From NCBI RefSeq assembly GCF_018860365.1, contig NZ_JAHKPO010000003.1:434001-498000 (forward strand): DNA of 64,000 bases, written 5' to 3'. Below, in pieces: positions 8,290 through 17,854 of this stretch. The stretch is from Arenibacter algicola. Its GTDB lineage: Bacteria > Bacteroidota > Bacteroidia > Flavobacteriales > Flavobacteriaceae. Numbering within the stretch: the first letter of the stretch is position 1; the number at the start of each line of letters is the position of its first letter. Both the position numbers and the translations under genes were made by a program. Below the pieces are notes generated by a model. It ran no database searches. It saw only the letters and a program-made list of their open reading frames with translations, and was not told where the DNA came from.

Positions 8290-10062
8290 TTAATCGTAAC
8301 CAGGATTCTGCGTAAGATCTACCCTATTAAGCTCATATTGCGGTATAGGCTGGAGATAATATTGTTCGGGCCATGTGCGTTGGGCATGTTCATAAACATT
8401 ATATACTTTGGTATCTGAATTTTTATCTTTTACTACACGCATACCTTTTATGGGTTTACTAAACTCAATATGAGCAATTTTCCAGCGTCTTGCATCGAAA
8501 AAACGATGTGTTTCAAAACAAAGTTCAATGCGACGTTCGTGACGTATTTTTTCTCGCAGCTCATCTCCGGAGGCACTAATTGCAGGCATTGATACACGAT
8601 CACGTACCATATTCAGGTAAGTTAGGGCAGTACCTTCATCACCAGCTTCAAATGAAGCCTCAGCATAATTTAGAAGAATTTCGGCATACCTAATGATAAT
8701 CCATGGTGTACTACGTGGGTATTGTTCCTCAGCAATATTATATAATGGATCCATGGATTTTCGATAAATATAACTAATCTCCGGGGTATCATTTCCTAAT
8801 ACAGGATTACCAACACTATTATTACCGTAAACTGTTTGGTCAATTCTGAACCCTGGATCTTCTATAGAACCCATAAAATTATTGGATTCCTCGGTGACCC
8901 AAAACTCTACTTCAGCATTGTTGATCCAATATGTACCGTCAAATGTTACACTTGCATAGAATCTGGGATCTCTACTTTTTAATGGGTTACCTTCACTATC
9001 AATCTGCCCATTTACACCAATACCATAAGGGTCGGCTGCATCAACAGGGTTGTTCCAATCAAAAGCTGTACCATCATTCCATTCAAAAGCATCCACTAAA
9101 TCTTGATTTATCATGGTTGAGGACCACCCTGATGCATAGCCATTGCCATCAATACCCCCACCGAGGCCTTCAACAACCCCGAAATATGAAAAAAGACCAT
9201 CGTTGTTTATGGCATCATTACCTCTAGACAAAATGATTTCGTTGTTTTTATTGGTAAGAAAAACCTGTTTGAATTCCGGTTCAAGGTCATAATTATTTAG
9301 ATCGATTACGGCTTTCGCCGCATTTGCTGCAGTCTGCCATTTTTCCAGGTCTCCCGAAGGATTGAAAAGTGGTGATGCTGCATAAAGCAACATACGTGCT
9401 TTTATGGCCAAGGCCGCTCCTTTGGTAAACCTTCCCCAATTATTATCATCGGTATAATTTAAAGGCAAGAGATCGGTGGCAGTATCAAGATCATTAACAA
9501 CCTGGGCCAACACCTCATCAAAAGAGCTCCTTGAACGGGAAAAGTCATCGTCCAGGCCAAAAGGTTCTGTTACCAATACAACACCGCCATATCGTGCAGC
9601 CAAATCCATGTAACTCCATGCCCTTAACGCTAGGATTTCACCTGTCAACCGGTCTTTTTTCTCCTGATCTGCTGTTAATTCAGTAGGTACGTTTTCAATA
9701 TTTGCCAAAAATATATTACATCCCTGTATAAATTTGTAGTGATAACTCCAAACATCAATACCTGTGGTTATTGATGGAGACATGACACCTCCCCAGTAAT
9801 CATTAATGCCGTGGTAACCATATTTATGTGTTGCTTCGTCTGTAAATGAGCTCATATGATAGGCTCGTATCCAATCATACCAACCAAGTTTAGGTAGTAC
9901 CTTGTATTGATTGTTAACGTAGGTCTCAACTAGGTTAAGATCTTGCCAAACGGTGGTTTCAGAGAATTTATCAATGGGTTGTTTATCTAACAGATCTTTA
10001 CTACAAGAAATCTCTGTCAAAATTACCAATAAAGCCAATATATATTTAAATTGATTTTTCAT
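8290..10062 (-). CDS. SusD/RagB-family nutrient-binding lipoprotein
   Basis: 590 residues. The signal peptide ends at a lipobox (TEISC, Cys20), giving a surface lipoprotein. The mature N-terminus, DLLDKQPIDKFSETTVWQDLNLVETYVNNQY, is the classic SusD-like start. Tetratricopeptide-like helices follow (GEILALRAWSYMDLAARYGGVVLVTEPF), and the C-terminal RagB/SusD part has RYAEILLNYAEASFEAGDEGTALTYLNMVRDR, IRHERRIELCFETHRFFDARRW and a final LTQNPGYD. These proteins cap the SusC transporter and bind glycan. The gene follows SusC by 75 bp in the same direction, so the two form the usual pair. The bound glycan is not predictable. Confidence 0.95.
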   Translation of the reverse strand: MKNQFKYILALLVILTEISCSKDLLDKQPIDKFSETTVWQDLNLVETYVNNQYKVLPKLGWYDWIRAYHMSSFTDEATHKYGYHGINDYWGGVMSPSITTGIDVWSYHYKFIQGCNIFLANIENVPTELTADQEKKDRLTGEILALRAWSYMDLAARYGGVVLVTEPFGLDDDFSRSRSSFDEVLAQVVNDLDTATDLLPLNYTDDNNWGRFTKGAALAIKARMLLYAASPLFNPSGDLEKWQTAANAAKAVIDLNNYDLEPEFKQVFLTNKNNEIILSRGNDAINNDGLFSYFGVVEGLGGGIDGNGYASGWSSTMINQDLVDAFEWNDGTAFDWNNPVDAADPYGIGVNGQIDSEGNPLKSRDPRFYASVTFDGTYWINNAEVEFWVTEESNNFMGSIEDPGFRIDQTVYGNNSVGNPVLGNDTPEISYIYRKSMDPLYNIAEEQYPRSTPWIIIRYAEILLNYAEASFEAGDEGTALTYLNMVRDRVSMPAISASGDELREKIRHERRIELCFETHRFFDARRWKIAHIEFSKPIKGMRVVKDKNSDTKVYNVYEHAQRTWPEQYYLQPIPQYELNRVDLTQNPGYD

Positions 10063-10137
10063 CCTATAATATTTTTATTTTTCAAATTATGACTATACAA
10101 GTCAAGAACTTGTATAATAAATCATTGGATTGTGATT

Positions 10138-13100
10138 TTATAAGGTAAGTCTTACTCCGACGTTATACACTTTTGTGGATGGGTAAGATAATCCCAGGCT
10201 ATTCACGATTTCAGGATCGTAGTCCTTAATTTTGTCAAATAGCAATAGATTCATACCGCTAAGGGATATCCTGACATTTCGAATCGACAGTTTTGAGGTA
10301 ATGCTACTTGGCAAGTTGTATGCCAACTCAAGATTTTTTAACCTAAGGAAGGAAGCGTCTTTTAACCAGAAATCGGATTTAAGTGTATTATAAGTTTCCG
10401 ACCTGTGATAAAAAGCTCTTGGCATGGTGGCAGTCTCTGCATTATCGGCTGTCCAGCGATCATTATATAACCAAAGAGGAATATTGATATCACCATTTCT
10501 TTCCGTTGGATTAATATAGGTTTTTGCGTCTCCTTGTCCCTGCCACATCATACTTAATTCCAATCCTTTGTATTCCATTCCGAAATTTAAACCGAAAATA
10601 ACTTTAGGGATTGGCGAATCATACAAACGTACCATGTCCAGATCGTTAATATTTCCGTCCTCGTTTACGTCTAGGTATTTAATATCTCCAACCTTTGCTC
10701 CTGGGCGTTTAACAGTGGTAGCATCTAATTCTTGTTGAGTATTGAAAATACCATCGGTTTTGTACAAAAGATATGAATCAATGGGGTGTGCTTCTCTTTT
10801 TTGATAAACAGGTATGTTTTCCGATTCATCCATAAAAATTATCTCGTTCGAGGTATAGGTGAAGTTTCCGCTAATATTATATGAAAAATCGCCAATTTGT
10901 TTTTGATGTAATAACATCAATTCAATTCCCTGGTTTTGTGCTTTTCCTATGTTTTCAGATGGAAGACTCATGCCTGCATAGACAGGTACGGAAGCGTTTC
11001 TTGTTGCCAAAATGTTGCTTCTTTTTGAGTAAAAATACTCCAGTTGGAAACCTAATGCACCTCTGTTTATTGAACCTTCCAAGGCCACATTATATGAATT
11101 CGCCACTTCCCACGTAATATTGGGATTAGGAGTTCCTGAGAAATATAAAGTGGAAACAACGGCAGGATCTGCACCTAGTACATAGCTATTTCCGGTACTC
11201 TGCAATTGTGCTGTTGCTAGATATTGATAATCACCAACATTATCGCTGCCCATTTGTCCATATGAGGCACGCAATTTTAAATTGTCCAGTGTGGGTATTT
11301 TTTCCTTAACAAAAGGTTCTTCCGAAATCCTCCAACCTACTGATATACCAGGGAACCATCCAATTCTGTTATCTTCTGGGAACTTGAGTGATTCATCCCT
11401 TCGCATAGTAAAATCCAGCAAGTATTTTTGCTTGTAAGCGTATGCCAATCTACCAAAATAGTTGCGATATGCATATTCATAACCTGACCCATCATTCTTT
11501 TGTGTATTGACATCACCTGCAAACTGATATGGGATTTGAGTGGAAAGGAAACTACTTCTGGTTGCATTTATCCATTCATTGTTCATAGCATATTGTTCAT
11601 AAGCAATAAATGTATTGAAGGAATGGTCACCAAAGGTTTTTTCGTAGCCTAATTTCCCATTTAGGGTGTAACGGTAGGAGTTGTAATAATAATCATATAA
11701 GTACCTACTTAATACGGGTGTTGAATTTAAGTTGCTATAATCTCCTGTTGAAGCGTCATATGAATATAAATCGTAGTCTTTTGAGAATTGTTTCGTTCTC
11801 ATATTAGTAAAATCATAGGCAGCAGTTCCTTCAAGGAATAGCCCATCCGTAATAAATGGCAGGTCCCACCTTATGGTAGCCTGTGTATTAAGGGTAGTAG
11901 TTAGATCATCCGTTTCACCAGCACTACCCTTAATCTTTTCGGCTACATTTTCACCAAAAAGAGCAGAAGGTAATCCATTTTCGTAGTATAAGGGAACAGT
12001 TGGTCTATATGCCAATAGCTGATCAAAAAAACCTATTTCAGAATAGCCTATCGATGCATCATATCCCGAACCGGATCCGAAAGCCTTAATAACATCATCT
12101 CTTCTTCCGTTTATATCGGCCGACAATTTTAAATTATCTGTAACCTGAGCATCTAGGTTGGATCGGAAATTATAACTGTTAAAGTTATCAATACCATTTT
12201 TAAAGTAAGACTCCTGATAAAGATACCTTCCGGAAAAGTAATATTTAATGGCATCATTACCACCTCTTAAGGATAAGGTGTGTGTAGTTTGTGGTGCAAA
12301 ATCCTGAAGGAATGTATCAGTCACATCAAAATTCGGATACAGATTAGGGTCGGCCAATGTTTGAAACTTTTGGATTTCTTCATCGGTGTAAATAAAGCCA
12401 CTTCGTTGTGCTTCTGTGTAATAGGTCGCAAACTGCCAAGACCGTGTCATTTCTGGAACACGCGTAGGTTGAGTCAACCCAAAATCTCCCGTATATTCAA
12501 TGGTTGGTTTCCCGTCTTTGCCTCTTTTTGTTGTAATAAGGATAACACCGTCTGCCGCCCTGGATCCATAAATAGCAGCTGAAGCATCTTTCAAGACGGA
12601 TATACTTTCAATGTCATTTGGGTTGATTCTTTCAAATCCACTTCGGTTAGCTATACCGTCAATCACAATGAGCGGGCTCCCCCCTTGCCATGAATTTTTA
12701 CCCCTAATATTTATCTGGATATTTTCTGATCCGGGGCTTGAACCACGATTATTGACAATAACTCCGGTCATCTGACCTGCTAATGTTGCAGCGAGGTTTG
12801 TGGATGGTATTTTTGCGAGTTCATCTCCATCAACAGTCGCAACTGACCCCGTAAGTGTAGACTTTTTTTGTACACCATATCCTACTACGACAACTTCTTC
12901 TAGTCCCTGCGCACTTTCTTCCAATTGTACATTCAAGGTAGTTTGCCCACCTAGGGCAACTTCTTTGGTTGTAAAGCCGATATAGGAAATAACCAAAACA
13001 GCATTTTCATCTTTAACAGCAATTAAAAAATTTCCGTCAAAATCTGCCTGTGTTCCATTGGTCGTACCTTTTTCAAGAATATTAGCCCCGGTCAAGGGTT

Positions 13101-13548
13101 GATTATTGCCGTCAGTAATGGTGCCTGAAATTTCAAATTGAAATTCCTTATTTTGTAGGCTCTCTAGTGTGTCTTTAGGTTTTTTTTCACTTATAAGGAT
13201 GGCATTATTTCTCGTTACCTCAATGTTAAGATTTGCGTGCGATAGACTTTTCTTCAGCAAGGTATTGGTGCTTATCCGTCCTTTTTGCACTTGTACTTTA
13301 GGAAACCCCATAAATATACCTTCTTCATAAAAGAATGTATATTCAGTCTGCTCCATGATGAGGTCAAAAATCTCGTCAACAGTTAATGATTCGTTTGCTG
13401 CTATTTTTATTTTAGAATGTTGAGAAACAAGATTATTAGGTGATAAAGCAAAAACAGTTGTACAACATAAGAAAATGAATATTCTCATAAAAATAAATAA
13501 TAGGCGTTTTCTATATAGAAAATAGCCGTGGGTCAATTTAATTTCCAT
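10138..13548 (-). CDS. SusC/RagA-type TonB-dependent outer-membrane transporter with STN domain
   Basis: 1136 residues, the normal SusC length. The order is: signal segment (to about 45), STN domain (about 52-118, ANESLTVDEIFDLIMEQTEYTFFYE), carboxypeptidase-regulatory-like domain (about 135-210, GTITDGNNQPLTGANILEKGT), TonB-box-like EEVVVVGYG, plug (about 225-335, with NIQINIRGKNSW and KDASAAIYGSRAADGVILITTKRG) and a 22-strand barrel ending in VYNVGVRLTL. The STN domain is what FecR-type anti-sigma factors contact, and a FecR gene lies directly upstream, so ligand binding probably signals to the divergent ECF sigma factor. Confidence 0.95.
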   Translation of the reverse strand: MEIKLTHGYFLYRKRLLFIFMRIFIFLCCTTVFALSPNNLVSQHSKIKIAANESLTVDEIFDLIMEQTEYTFFYEEGIFMGFPKVQVQKGRISTNTLLKKSLSHANLNIEVTRNNAILISEKKPKDTLESLQNKEFQFEISGTITDGNNQPLTGANILEKGTTNGTQADFDGNFLIAVKDENAVLVISYIGFTTKEVALGGQTTLNVQLEESAQGLEEVVVVGYGVQKKSTLTGSVATVDGDELAKIPSTNLAATLAGQMTGVIVNNRGSSPGSENIQINIRGKNSWQGGSPLIVIDGIANRSGFERINPNDIESISVLKDASAAIYGSRAADGVILITTKRGKDGKPTIEYTGDFGLTQPTRVPEMTRSWQFATYYTEAQRSGFIYTDEEIQKFQTLADPNLYPNFDVTDTFLQDFAPQTTHTLSLRGGNDAIKYYFSGRYLYQESYFKNGIDNFNSYNFRSNLDAQVTDNLKLSADINGRRDDVIKAFGSGSGYDASIGYSEIGFFDQLLAYRPTVPLYYENGLPSALFGENVAEKIKGSAGETDDLTTTLNTQATIRWDLPFITDGLFLEGTAAYDFTNMRTKQFSKDYDLYSYDASTGDYSNLNSTPVLSRYLYDYYYNSYRYTLNGKLGYEKTFGDHSFNTFIAYEQYAMNNEWINATRSSFLSTQIPYQFAGDVNTQKNDGSGYEYAYRNYFGRLAYAYKQKYLLDFTMRRDESLKFPEDNRIGWFPGISVGWRISEEPFVKEKIPTLDNLKLRASYGQMGSDNVGDYQYLATAQLQSTGNSYVLGADPAVVSTLYFSGTPNPNITWEVANSYNVALEGSINRGALGFQLEYFYSKRSNILATRNASVPVYAGMSLPSENIGKAQNQGIELMLLHQKQIGDFSYNISGNFTYTSNEIIFMDESENIPVYQKREAHPIDSYLLYKTDGIFNTQQELDATTVKRPGAKVGDIKYLDVNEDGNINDLDMVRLYDSPIPKVIFGLNFGMEYKGLELSMMWQGQGDAKTYINPTERNGDINIPLWLYNDRWTADNAETATMPRAFYHRSETYNTLKSDFWLKDASFLRLKNLELAYNLPSSITSKLSIRNVRISLSGMNLLLFDKIKDYDPEIVNSLGLSYPSTKVYNVGVRLTL

Positions 13549-13743
13549 AAATTTGAATGTTATTGGTTGATTAAAATTTTAATTAATTGATAACTATACC
13601 AAGGGGGATTGAGCTATAAACTTTTGCGGGTTAAACTTTATCCTCCTTTTTTTTGTAATTGGAATTTATTTCATTGGCACATATTTTAATAGGTTAATAG
13701 TATCCGTTTTTTATTAGTATACCGTACTTGATAACAATCATTA

Positions 13744-14934
13744 TTATTTAATAATGATTGTTTTGTCCTTTATTTCGTAATTATTTATAGAATTAGATTT
13801 CATAATTGATAAAATTTCTTCAATTGCTTGATGTTTATTTAAAGTTCCTTTGAATTTTATAGATTCTAAATCTTTATTTTCAAAAATTATATCGACATCA
13901 TACCATCTGGATAATACTTTCATAATATCTTTTAACGGTTTTCCTTTAAAACTAAAAATGCCATTTATCCATGAGATTTCATTTTGAACATCTACTAACT
14001 CGACCGATATTTCGCTATTCAAAATGTTTAAATTCAATTGTTCATTTGGCTTCAATAATTGTTTTGCCTTTAAAGTATTTATCTGTACTTTACCTTCGAC
14101 CAAGGTCGTGTAGACGTTCGATTCGTCTTTATAGGCCTTTATATTGAATTGAGTCCCTAACACCTCAAGTTCCTGTGCTTTATTAATTACCTCAAATTTA
14201 GCTCCTAGGTGTTCTTTGCTAGGGGATACCTTAAAATAGGCTTCTCCATAAACAAGTTCTACTATTCGGGATTTATTATCCAAAAATTCAACCGGGTATT
14301 TCAATTGTGATTCGGAATTTAGCCAAACTTCTGTTCCATCTGATAATTTTAAATAGAATTGTCCACCTCTAGGTATATTCAATATATTATATACTATTTC
14401 TTTTGAACTTTGTCCTTGCGCTTCATATACAATTTGCTCTCCATTGCTACTTATGTTTTGTGTTTGGAATGATGAACCTTTTTCCAATGCTACTACAGAA
14501 CCATCTTCAAGTAACAAAGTTGCTTTATCCGTACCAGGTTTTATATTGCTATTTACAACTCCCGTAGAATTATTTGATCGGCTATTGAACAATACATCGC
14601 TATATATTAAGATAGTAGTCATTATTGCAGTGAAAATTGCAACTGCAGCGTATTTGGTTATATTTATTATTTTGAATTTCTTCCGAGAAATTCTTTTTTC
14701 CTTATTGATTCGGCTTACTATATTTGCTTTTGCTCCTTTCTTGTCATACTTGCCAATGCTTTTATTTATAAGAGCATTGGTCTTGATGTATTCATAAAAC
14801 AAATTTTCGTTTTTGGGATTACTGACCCACCTCTCTAATTGCTGGATTTCATTAATATCAGCCTCCTTTGCAAGAAACTTGATAATTAAATTTTCAATAT
14901 TTTTATCGGTGTCTTTCATAGCTTTTATATTCAT
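13744..14934 (-). CDS. FecR-family anti-sigma factor
   Basis: 396 residues. The cytoplasmic N-terminus binds sigma (DKNIENLIIKFLAKEADINEIQQLERWV), one membrane helix lies near residues 92-113 (YAAVAIFTAIMTTILIYS), and the periplasmic FecR domain contains IPRGGQFYLKLSDGTEVWLNSESQLKYPVEF, VYGEAYFKV and LGTQFNIKAY. The C-terminal part (KPLKDIMKVLSRWYDVDIIFEN) is the STN-like FecR C-domain that meets the SusC STN domain. An alternative start is the ATG at 14919 (MKDTDKN). It lies just upstream of SusC and is divergent from the sigma gene, with about 80 bp between starts; sigma and FecR are usually co-directional, so this layout is uncommon. Confidence 0.93.
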   Translation of the reverse strand: MNIKAMKDTDKNIENLIIKFLAKEADINEIQQLERWVSNPKNENLFYEYIKTNALINKSIGKYDKKGAKANIVSRINKEKRISRKKFKIINITKYAAVAIFTAIMTTILIYSDVLFNSRSNNSTGVVNSNIKPGTDKATLLLEDGSVVALEKGSSFQTQNISSNGEQIVYEAQGQSSKEIVYNILNIPRGGQFYLKLSDGTEVWLNSESQLKYPVEFLDNKSRIVELVYGEAYFKVSPSKEHLGAKFEVINKAQELEVLGTQFNIKAYKDESNVYTTLVEGKVQINTLKAKQLLKPNEQLNLNILNSEISVELVDVQNEISWINGIFSFKGKPLKDIMKVLSRWYDVDIIFENKDLESIKFKGTLNKHQAIEEILSIMKSNSINNYEIKDKTIIIK

Positions 14935-15014
14935 ATAACGAAGCTAAAATCGTGATACCACCATTTATTTGAAAAAAAAAAATACATTTGTTAATATTCA
15001 AATCCATTTCCCCT

Positions 15015-15614
15015 ATGGAAAAAAAATATTCCGACCAGAAAAAACTTATCAAGGATCTTAAAAATGGTAAAACAAAAGCGTATACTCATCTGGTGGAACT
15101 CCATTATGAAAAGCTCTGCATTTATGCAAGAAACTTAGCCAGAGATGACTATAAATCGGAAGATATAGTACAAAATGTTATTGTTAGAATGTGGCAACAA
15201 CGTGATAAATTAAATTCTAATATTTCTATAAAAAACTACCTTTTTAAATCCGTTTACAATGAATTTATTGATCAATATCGAAAAGATATTGCTATTACAA
15301 CATTGGAAAAAAAGTATATCATAGGTTTGGATTCTGTTTATGAAGAACAGGACGGGGATGAAACTGAACGACTTATGTCGCAAGTAATGATGATAATAGA
15401 GCAATTACCCGCTAAATGTAAAGAAACTTTTTTATTGAATAAAATAGAAGGGCTTACCTATATTGAAATTGCGGAATTTCAAAATGTTTCCGTTAATACA
15501 GTAGAAAAACAAATCGGAAAGGCTATTAGAATAGTTCGTGAAAAATTAAAAGATAAAATTTTGGCTGTATTATTTCTATTACTGCGGCAAAATTCGAATA
15601 AAGGGAATTTCTAA
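15015..15614 (+). CDS. ECF RNA polymerase sigma factor (Bacteroidota sigma-70 family)
   Basis: 199 residues from the ATG at 15015; an in-frame TTG at 14988 is less likely. Region 2 contains FKSVYNEFIDQYRK and LHYEKLCIYARNLARDDYKSEDIVQNVIVRMWQQRDKL. Region 4 reads QLPAKCKETFLLNKIEGLTYIEIAEFQNVSVNTVEKQIGKAIRIVREKL, a canonical ECF helix-turn-helix. The hydrophobic C-terminal tail (ILAVLFLLLRQ) is common in this Bacteroidota group. The likely targets are the SusC/SusD promoter and its own. It should be held inactive by the divergent FecR until SusC binds glycan. Confidence 0.92.
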   Translation: MEKKYSDQKKLIKDLKNGKTKAYTHLVELHYEKLCIYARNLARDDYKSEDIVQNVIVRMWQQRDKLNSNISIKNYLFKSVYNEFIDQYRKDIAITTLEKKYIIGLDSVYEEQDGDETERLMSQVMMIIEQLPAKCKETFLLNKIEGLTYIEIAEFQNVSVNTVEKQIGKAIRIVREKLKDKILAVLFLLLRQNSNKGNF

Positions 15615-15647
15615 AATAAATTTAGGATAATAATATTCGTTGATATA

Positions 15648-15770
15648 ACGTAGTGCCTTCAGGCCCTTAAACCAGAAAAAACAAAAAATCCGTACAGCCG
15701 CTAGGCTGCAGGGGATTATCTTGAGCGCCGAAACCCGAACAGGTTCACTGAGCACAGCGAGGTAATCCTT
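15648..15770. repeat. Dispersed hairpin repeat, copy 3
   Basis: Same orientation and element order as copy 1: a degenerated hairpin 1 (GTAGTGCC...GGCCCTTAA, A-run), hairpin 2 as CAGCC-GCTA-GGCTG (15695-15708), then GGATTA...GAGCACAGCGAGG-TAATCC (15713-15768). It lies 33 bp after the sigma factor stop codon, as copy 1 lies behind a terminator, so both flank the polysaccharide locus. Confidence 0.65.
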
Positions 15771-16082
15771 TATGGTTTCTAATATTGTTCCTTAACTTAT
15801 ACCACCAAGTGCTTAAGGGGTCAAGACCAATTGTATCGGCCCAATGGCAATAACCGTTTAGACTTCCATACAGTTTTTACTTTTAATAGATTATATATAC
15901 GCATAGGTATGTGTATTTTCTGGAAAACTATTTCTTGTTCAAAGTAGCAAGTGTTAGTAAACTATAGGTTGTAATGATAGTTGCCAAATTAGAAAGTAGT
16001 TAGCTCATTTCAATTGATAAATAACTCACTTTGTTATTTAATATTAATTCTTTAAATTAAATTCTTTCAAACTAAGTGTAAA
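15771..16082. other. Non-coding gap upstream of the Crp/Fnr gene
   Basis: No gene longer than 30 codons, no strong hairpin and no clear TAnnTTTG box were seen here. The stretch is AT-rich and probably holds the promoter of the downstream operon. Confidence 0.4.
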
Positions 16083-16676
16083 TTGAACTTTAAAGAATCA
16101 CATACTCTAATACTTAATAATGTCGCAAGGTTTATTGATTTAACCGAGCTTGAAAAACAGAAGTATATTTCTTTGCTTGCAGAAGTAAAAGTGAAAAAGA
16201 AAGCATATTTAATGCAAGCAGGTGAAATTGCTCAATATGAGTATTTTATAGCTAAAGGCTGCTTAAAAGTATATACCTTGGATGAAGATGGTGCACCTCA
16301 CATATCCATGTTTGCAATAGAGGATTATTGGACTGGTGATATGGCAAGTTTTATGACCAAGGAACCAACGCGTTATTTTATTAAGGCTACTGAAGACTCA
16401 GAATTATTAGGTATCTCTAGGTCTAATTATGGTTTGCTCTTTCAAGAAATACCAAAATTCGAAAGGTTTTATCGCATATTATATCAAAGGTCGCTCATAA
16501 GTTACATAAGGCGTTCCAATCATGGCATATCCTTAGACGCTGTGGAAAGATATATTGCCTTCAAAAAGAAATATCCAAAAGTTGTCAATAGAATTACCCA
16601 AAAAGACTTAGCGGCTTATATTGGCATTACGCCAGAATTTATGAGCAAAATTATTTCGAAGGTCAACAGAATGTAA
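16083..16676 (+). CDS. Crp/Fnr-family transcriptional regulator
   Basis: 197 residues from a TTG start (16083); no in-frame ATG lies upstream before a stop. An N-terminal cyclic-nucleotide-binding-like beta-roll covers about residues 20-125 (KKAYLMQAGEIAQYEYFIAKGCLKVYTLDEDG, FAIEDYWTGDMASFM). The short C-terminal helix-turn-helix reads RITQKDLAAYIGITPEFMSKIISKV. The Arg/Ser pair that binds cAMP in CRP is not evident, and no Cys cluster for Fe-S is present, so the effector is unknown. It heads a run of four same-strand genes (beta-barrel, DoxX, FMN reductase, tautomerase) and probably controls them, since such regulators often adjoin quinone-stress genes. Confidence 0.88.
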   Translation: MNFKESHTLILNNVARFIDLTELEKQKYISLLAEVKVKKKAYLMQAGEIAQYEYFIAKGCLKVYTLDEDGAPHISMFAIEDYWTGDMASFMTKEPTRYFIKATEDSELLGISRSNYGLLFQEIPKFERFYRILYQRSLISYIRRSNHGISLDAVERYIAFKKKYPKVVNRITQKDLAAYIGITPEFMSKIISKVNRM

Positions 16677-16729
16677 AAGTCTTAAACTAGTTCATTTTTT
16701 TTCATGTGTTCCTGTCGGAATTTTGAAGC

Positions 16730-17374
16730 ATGAAAAAAATAATAATCATTATATCTTTTTTAGCAATTGGATTTGAAAACTATTTGCAAGCACAATTTAC
16801 CCAAGTAGAACTGTTTTCTGGTTTTGATAAAACAGATTTTACCTTATACTCTAGTTATACTATTAATACGAGTGGGACGCTTAGTATTAATACACTGGCT
16901 TTCTTTCAGAAATTTAAAGATGAAGTAGCCCAAGGTTTTGATGAGATAGGTGTGCAGCCAACACTATTCTGGAATATTAATAAGAATATTGCAATAGGCC
17001 CGTCTTTATATTTCAACAGTGTTGCTGGGTATTCGGAACGTTTGTCGGCAAAGTTCACACTAAAAAAATCACGAGTATTATTTGTAATTATTCCTACAGT
17101 TGCCCATTATGAGCAAACGGGCGCTAGCTATGCCGAAGCCTTTGCTCAATTTCAGTTTAACACAGCAATAAATAAAAAAGTTTCTCTTTGGTTAAACGGA
17201 CAGTTTTTAACTGTATGGGATGCATTCGAGGAGCATTCAAGAAGTTTTCAGCAACTACGTGCGGGTGTGTCATACAACGGACATCAGTTTGGCATTGGTG
17301 TAGACTTTGACCAGTACGGGCAGAAACCAATAGAAAAATCATCTTTCGGTTTGTATTTCCGAAAAACTTTATAG
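16730..17374 (+). CDS. Secreted protein, predicted outer-membrane beta-barrel
   Basis: 214 residues with a signal peptide cleaved near QAQ (about residue 22). The mature part consists of alternating hydrophobic strands (LSINTLAFFQKF, NIAIGPSLYFNSVAGY, AEAFAQFQFNTAI, KVSLWLNGQFLTVWDAF), and the C-terminus SSFGLYFRKTL ends in an aromatic-rich strand, as in small outer-membrane barrels. The family was not recognised. It lies 53 bp after the Crp/Fnr gene and 22 bp before DoxX in the same direction, so it is probably co-transcribed. Confidence 0.65.
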   Translation: MKKIIIIISFLAIGFENYLQAQFTQVELFSGFDKTDFTLYSSYTINTSGTLSINTLAFFQKFKDEVAQGFDEIGVQPTLFWNINKNIAIGPSLYFNSVAGYSERLSAKFTLKKSRVLFVIIPTVAHYEQTGASYAEAFAQFQFNTAINKKVSLWLNGQFLTVWDAFEEHSRSFQQLRAGVSYNGHQFGIGVDFDQYGQKPIEKSSFGLYFRKTL

Positions 17375-17396
17375 ACAATTTTAAATCTTAAACATT

Positions 17397-17852
17397 ATGA
17401 AACATTTAGTACAAAAACTTTTAAGAACACATCCAAATATTGGATTTAGCATTGCACGATTAACCCTTGGTTTAGTAATATTTCCGCATGGCGCACAAAA
17501 ATTATTAGGACTCTTTGATGGTTATGGGTATGCAGCAACTATGGAATCATTTACAGGTCAAATGGGATTGCCAAGTATTGTACCCTTTTCAGTAATAATG
17601 ATTGAATTTTTTGGTTCTATTTGCCTAATTCTAGGACTCTTCAGTAGGTTTTGGGCACTATCACTTATAGGAATGTTTATGGGTATCATTTTTACTACGC
17701 AGTTAGAACATGGCTTTTTTATGAATTGGTTTGGTAATCAAGCAGGTGAAGGTTACGAATATTCACTTCTTGTTATCGGCCTAGCATTAACAATATTAGT
17801 TAATGGAAGTGGAAAATGGTCAATAGATCAACTAATCTCTAAAAAACAATAA
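17397..17852 (+). CDS. DoxX-family membrane protein
   Basis: 151 residues with four predicted membrane helices. The N-terminal GFSIARLTLGLVIFPHGAQKLLGLFDGYGYAATMESF, the second helix IEFFGSICLILGLFSRFWALSLIGMF and the C-terminal SLLVIGLALTILVNGSGKWSIDQLI match the DoxX/DoxD family (about 130-160 residues). Members act as inner-membrane subunits linked to quinone or thiol redox chemistry, but most are uncharacterised. Only 2 bp separate it from the FMN reductase gene, suggesting translational coupling and a shared redox role. Confidence 0.9.
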   Translation: MKHLVQKLLRTHPNIGFSIARLTLGLVIFPHGAQKLLGLFDGYGYAATMESFTGQMGLPSIVPFSVIMIEFFGSICLILGLFSRFWALSLIGMFMGIIFTTQLEHGFFMNWFGNQAGEGYEYSLLVIGLALTILVNGSGKWSIDQLISKKQ

Positions 17853-17854
17853 TC

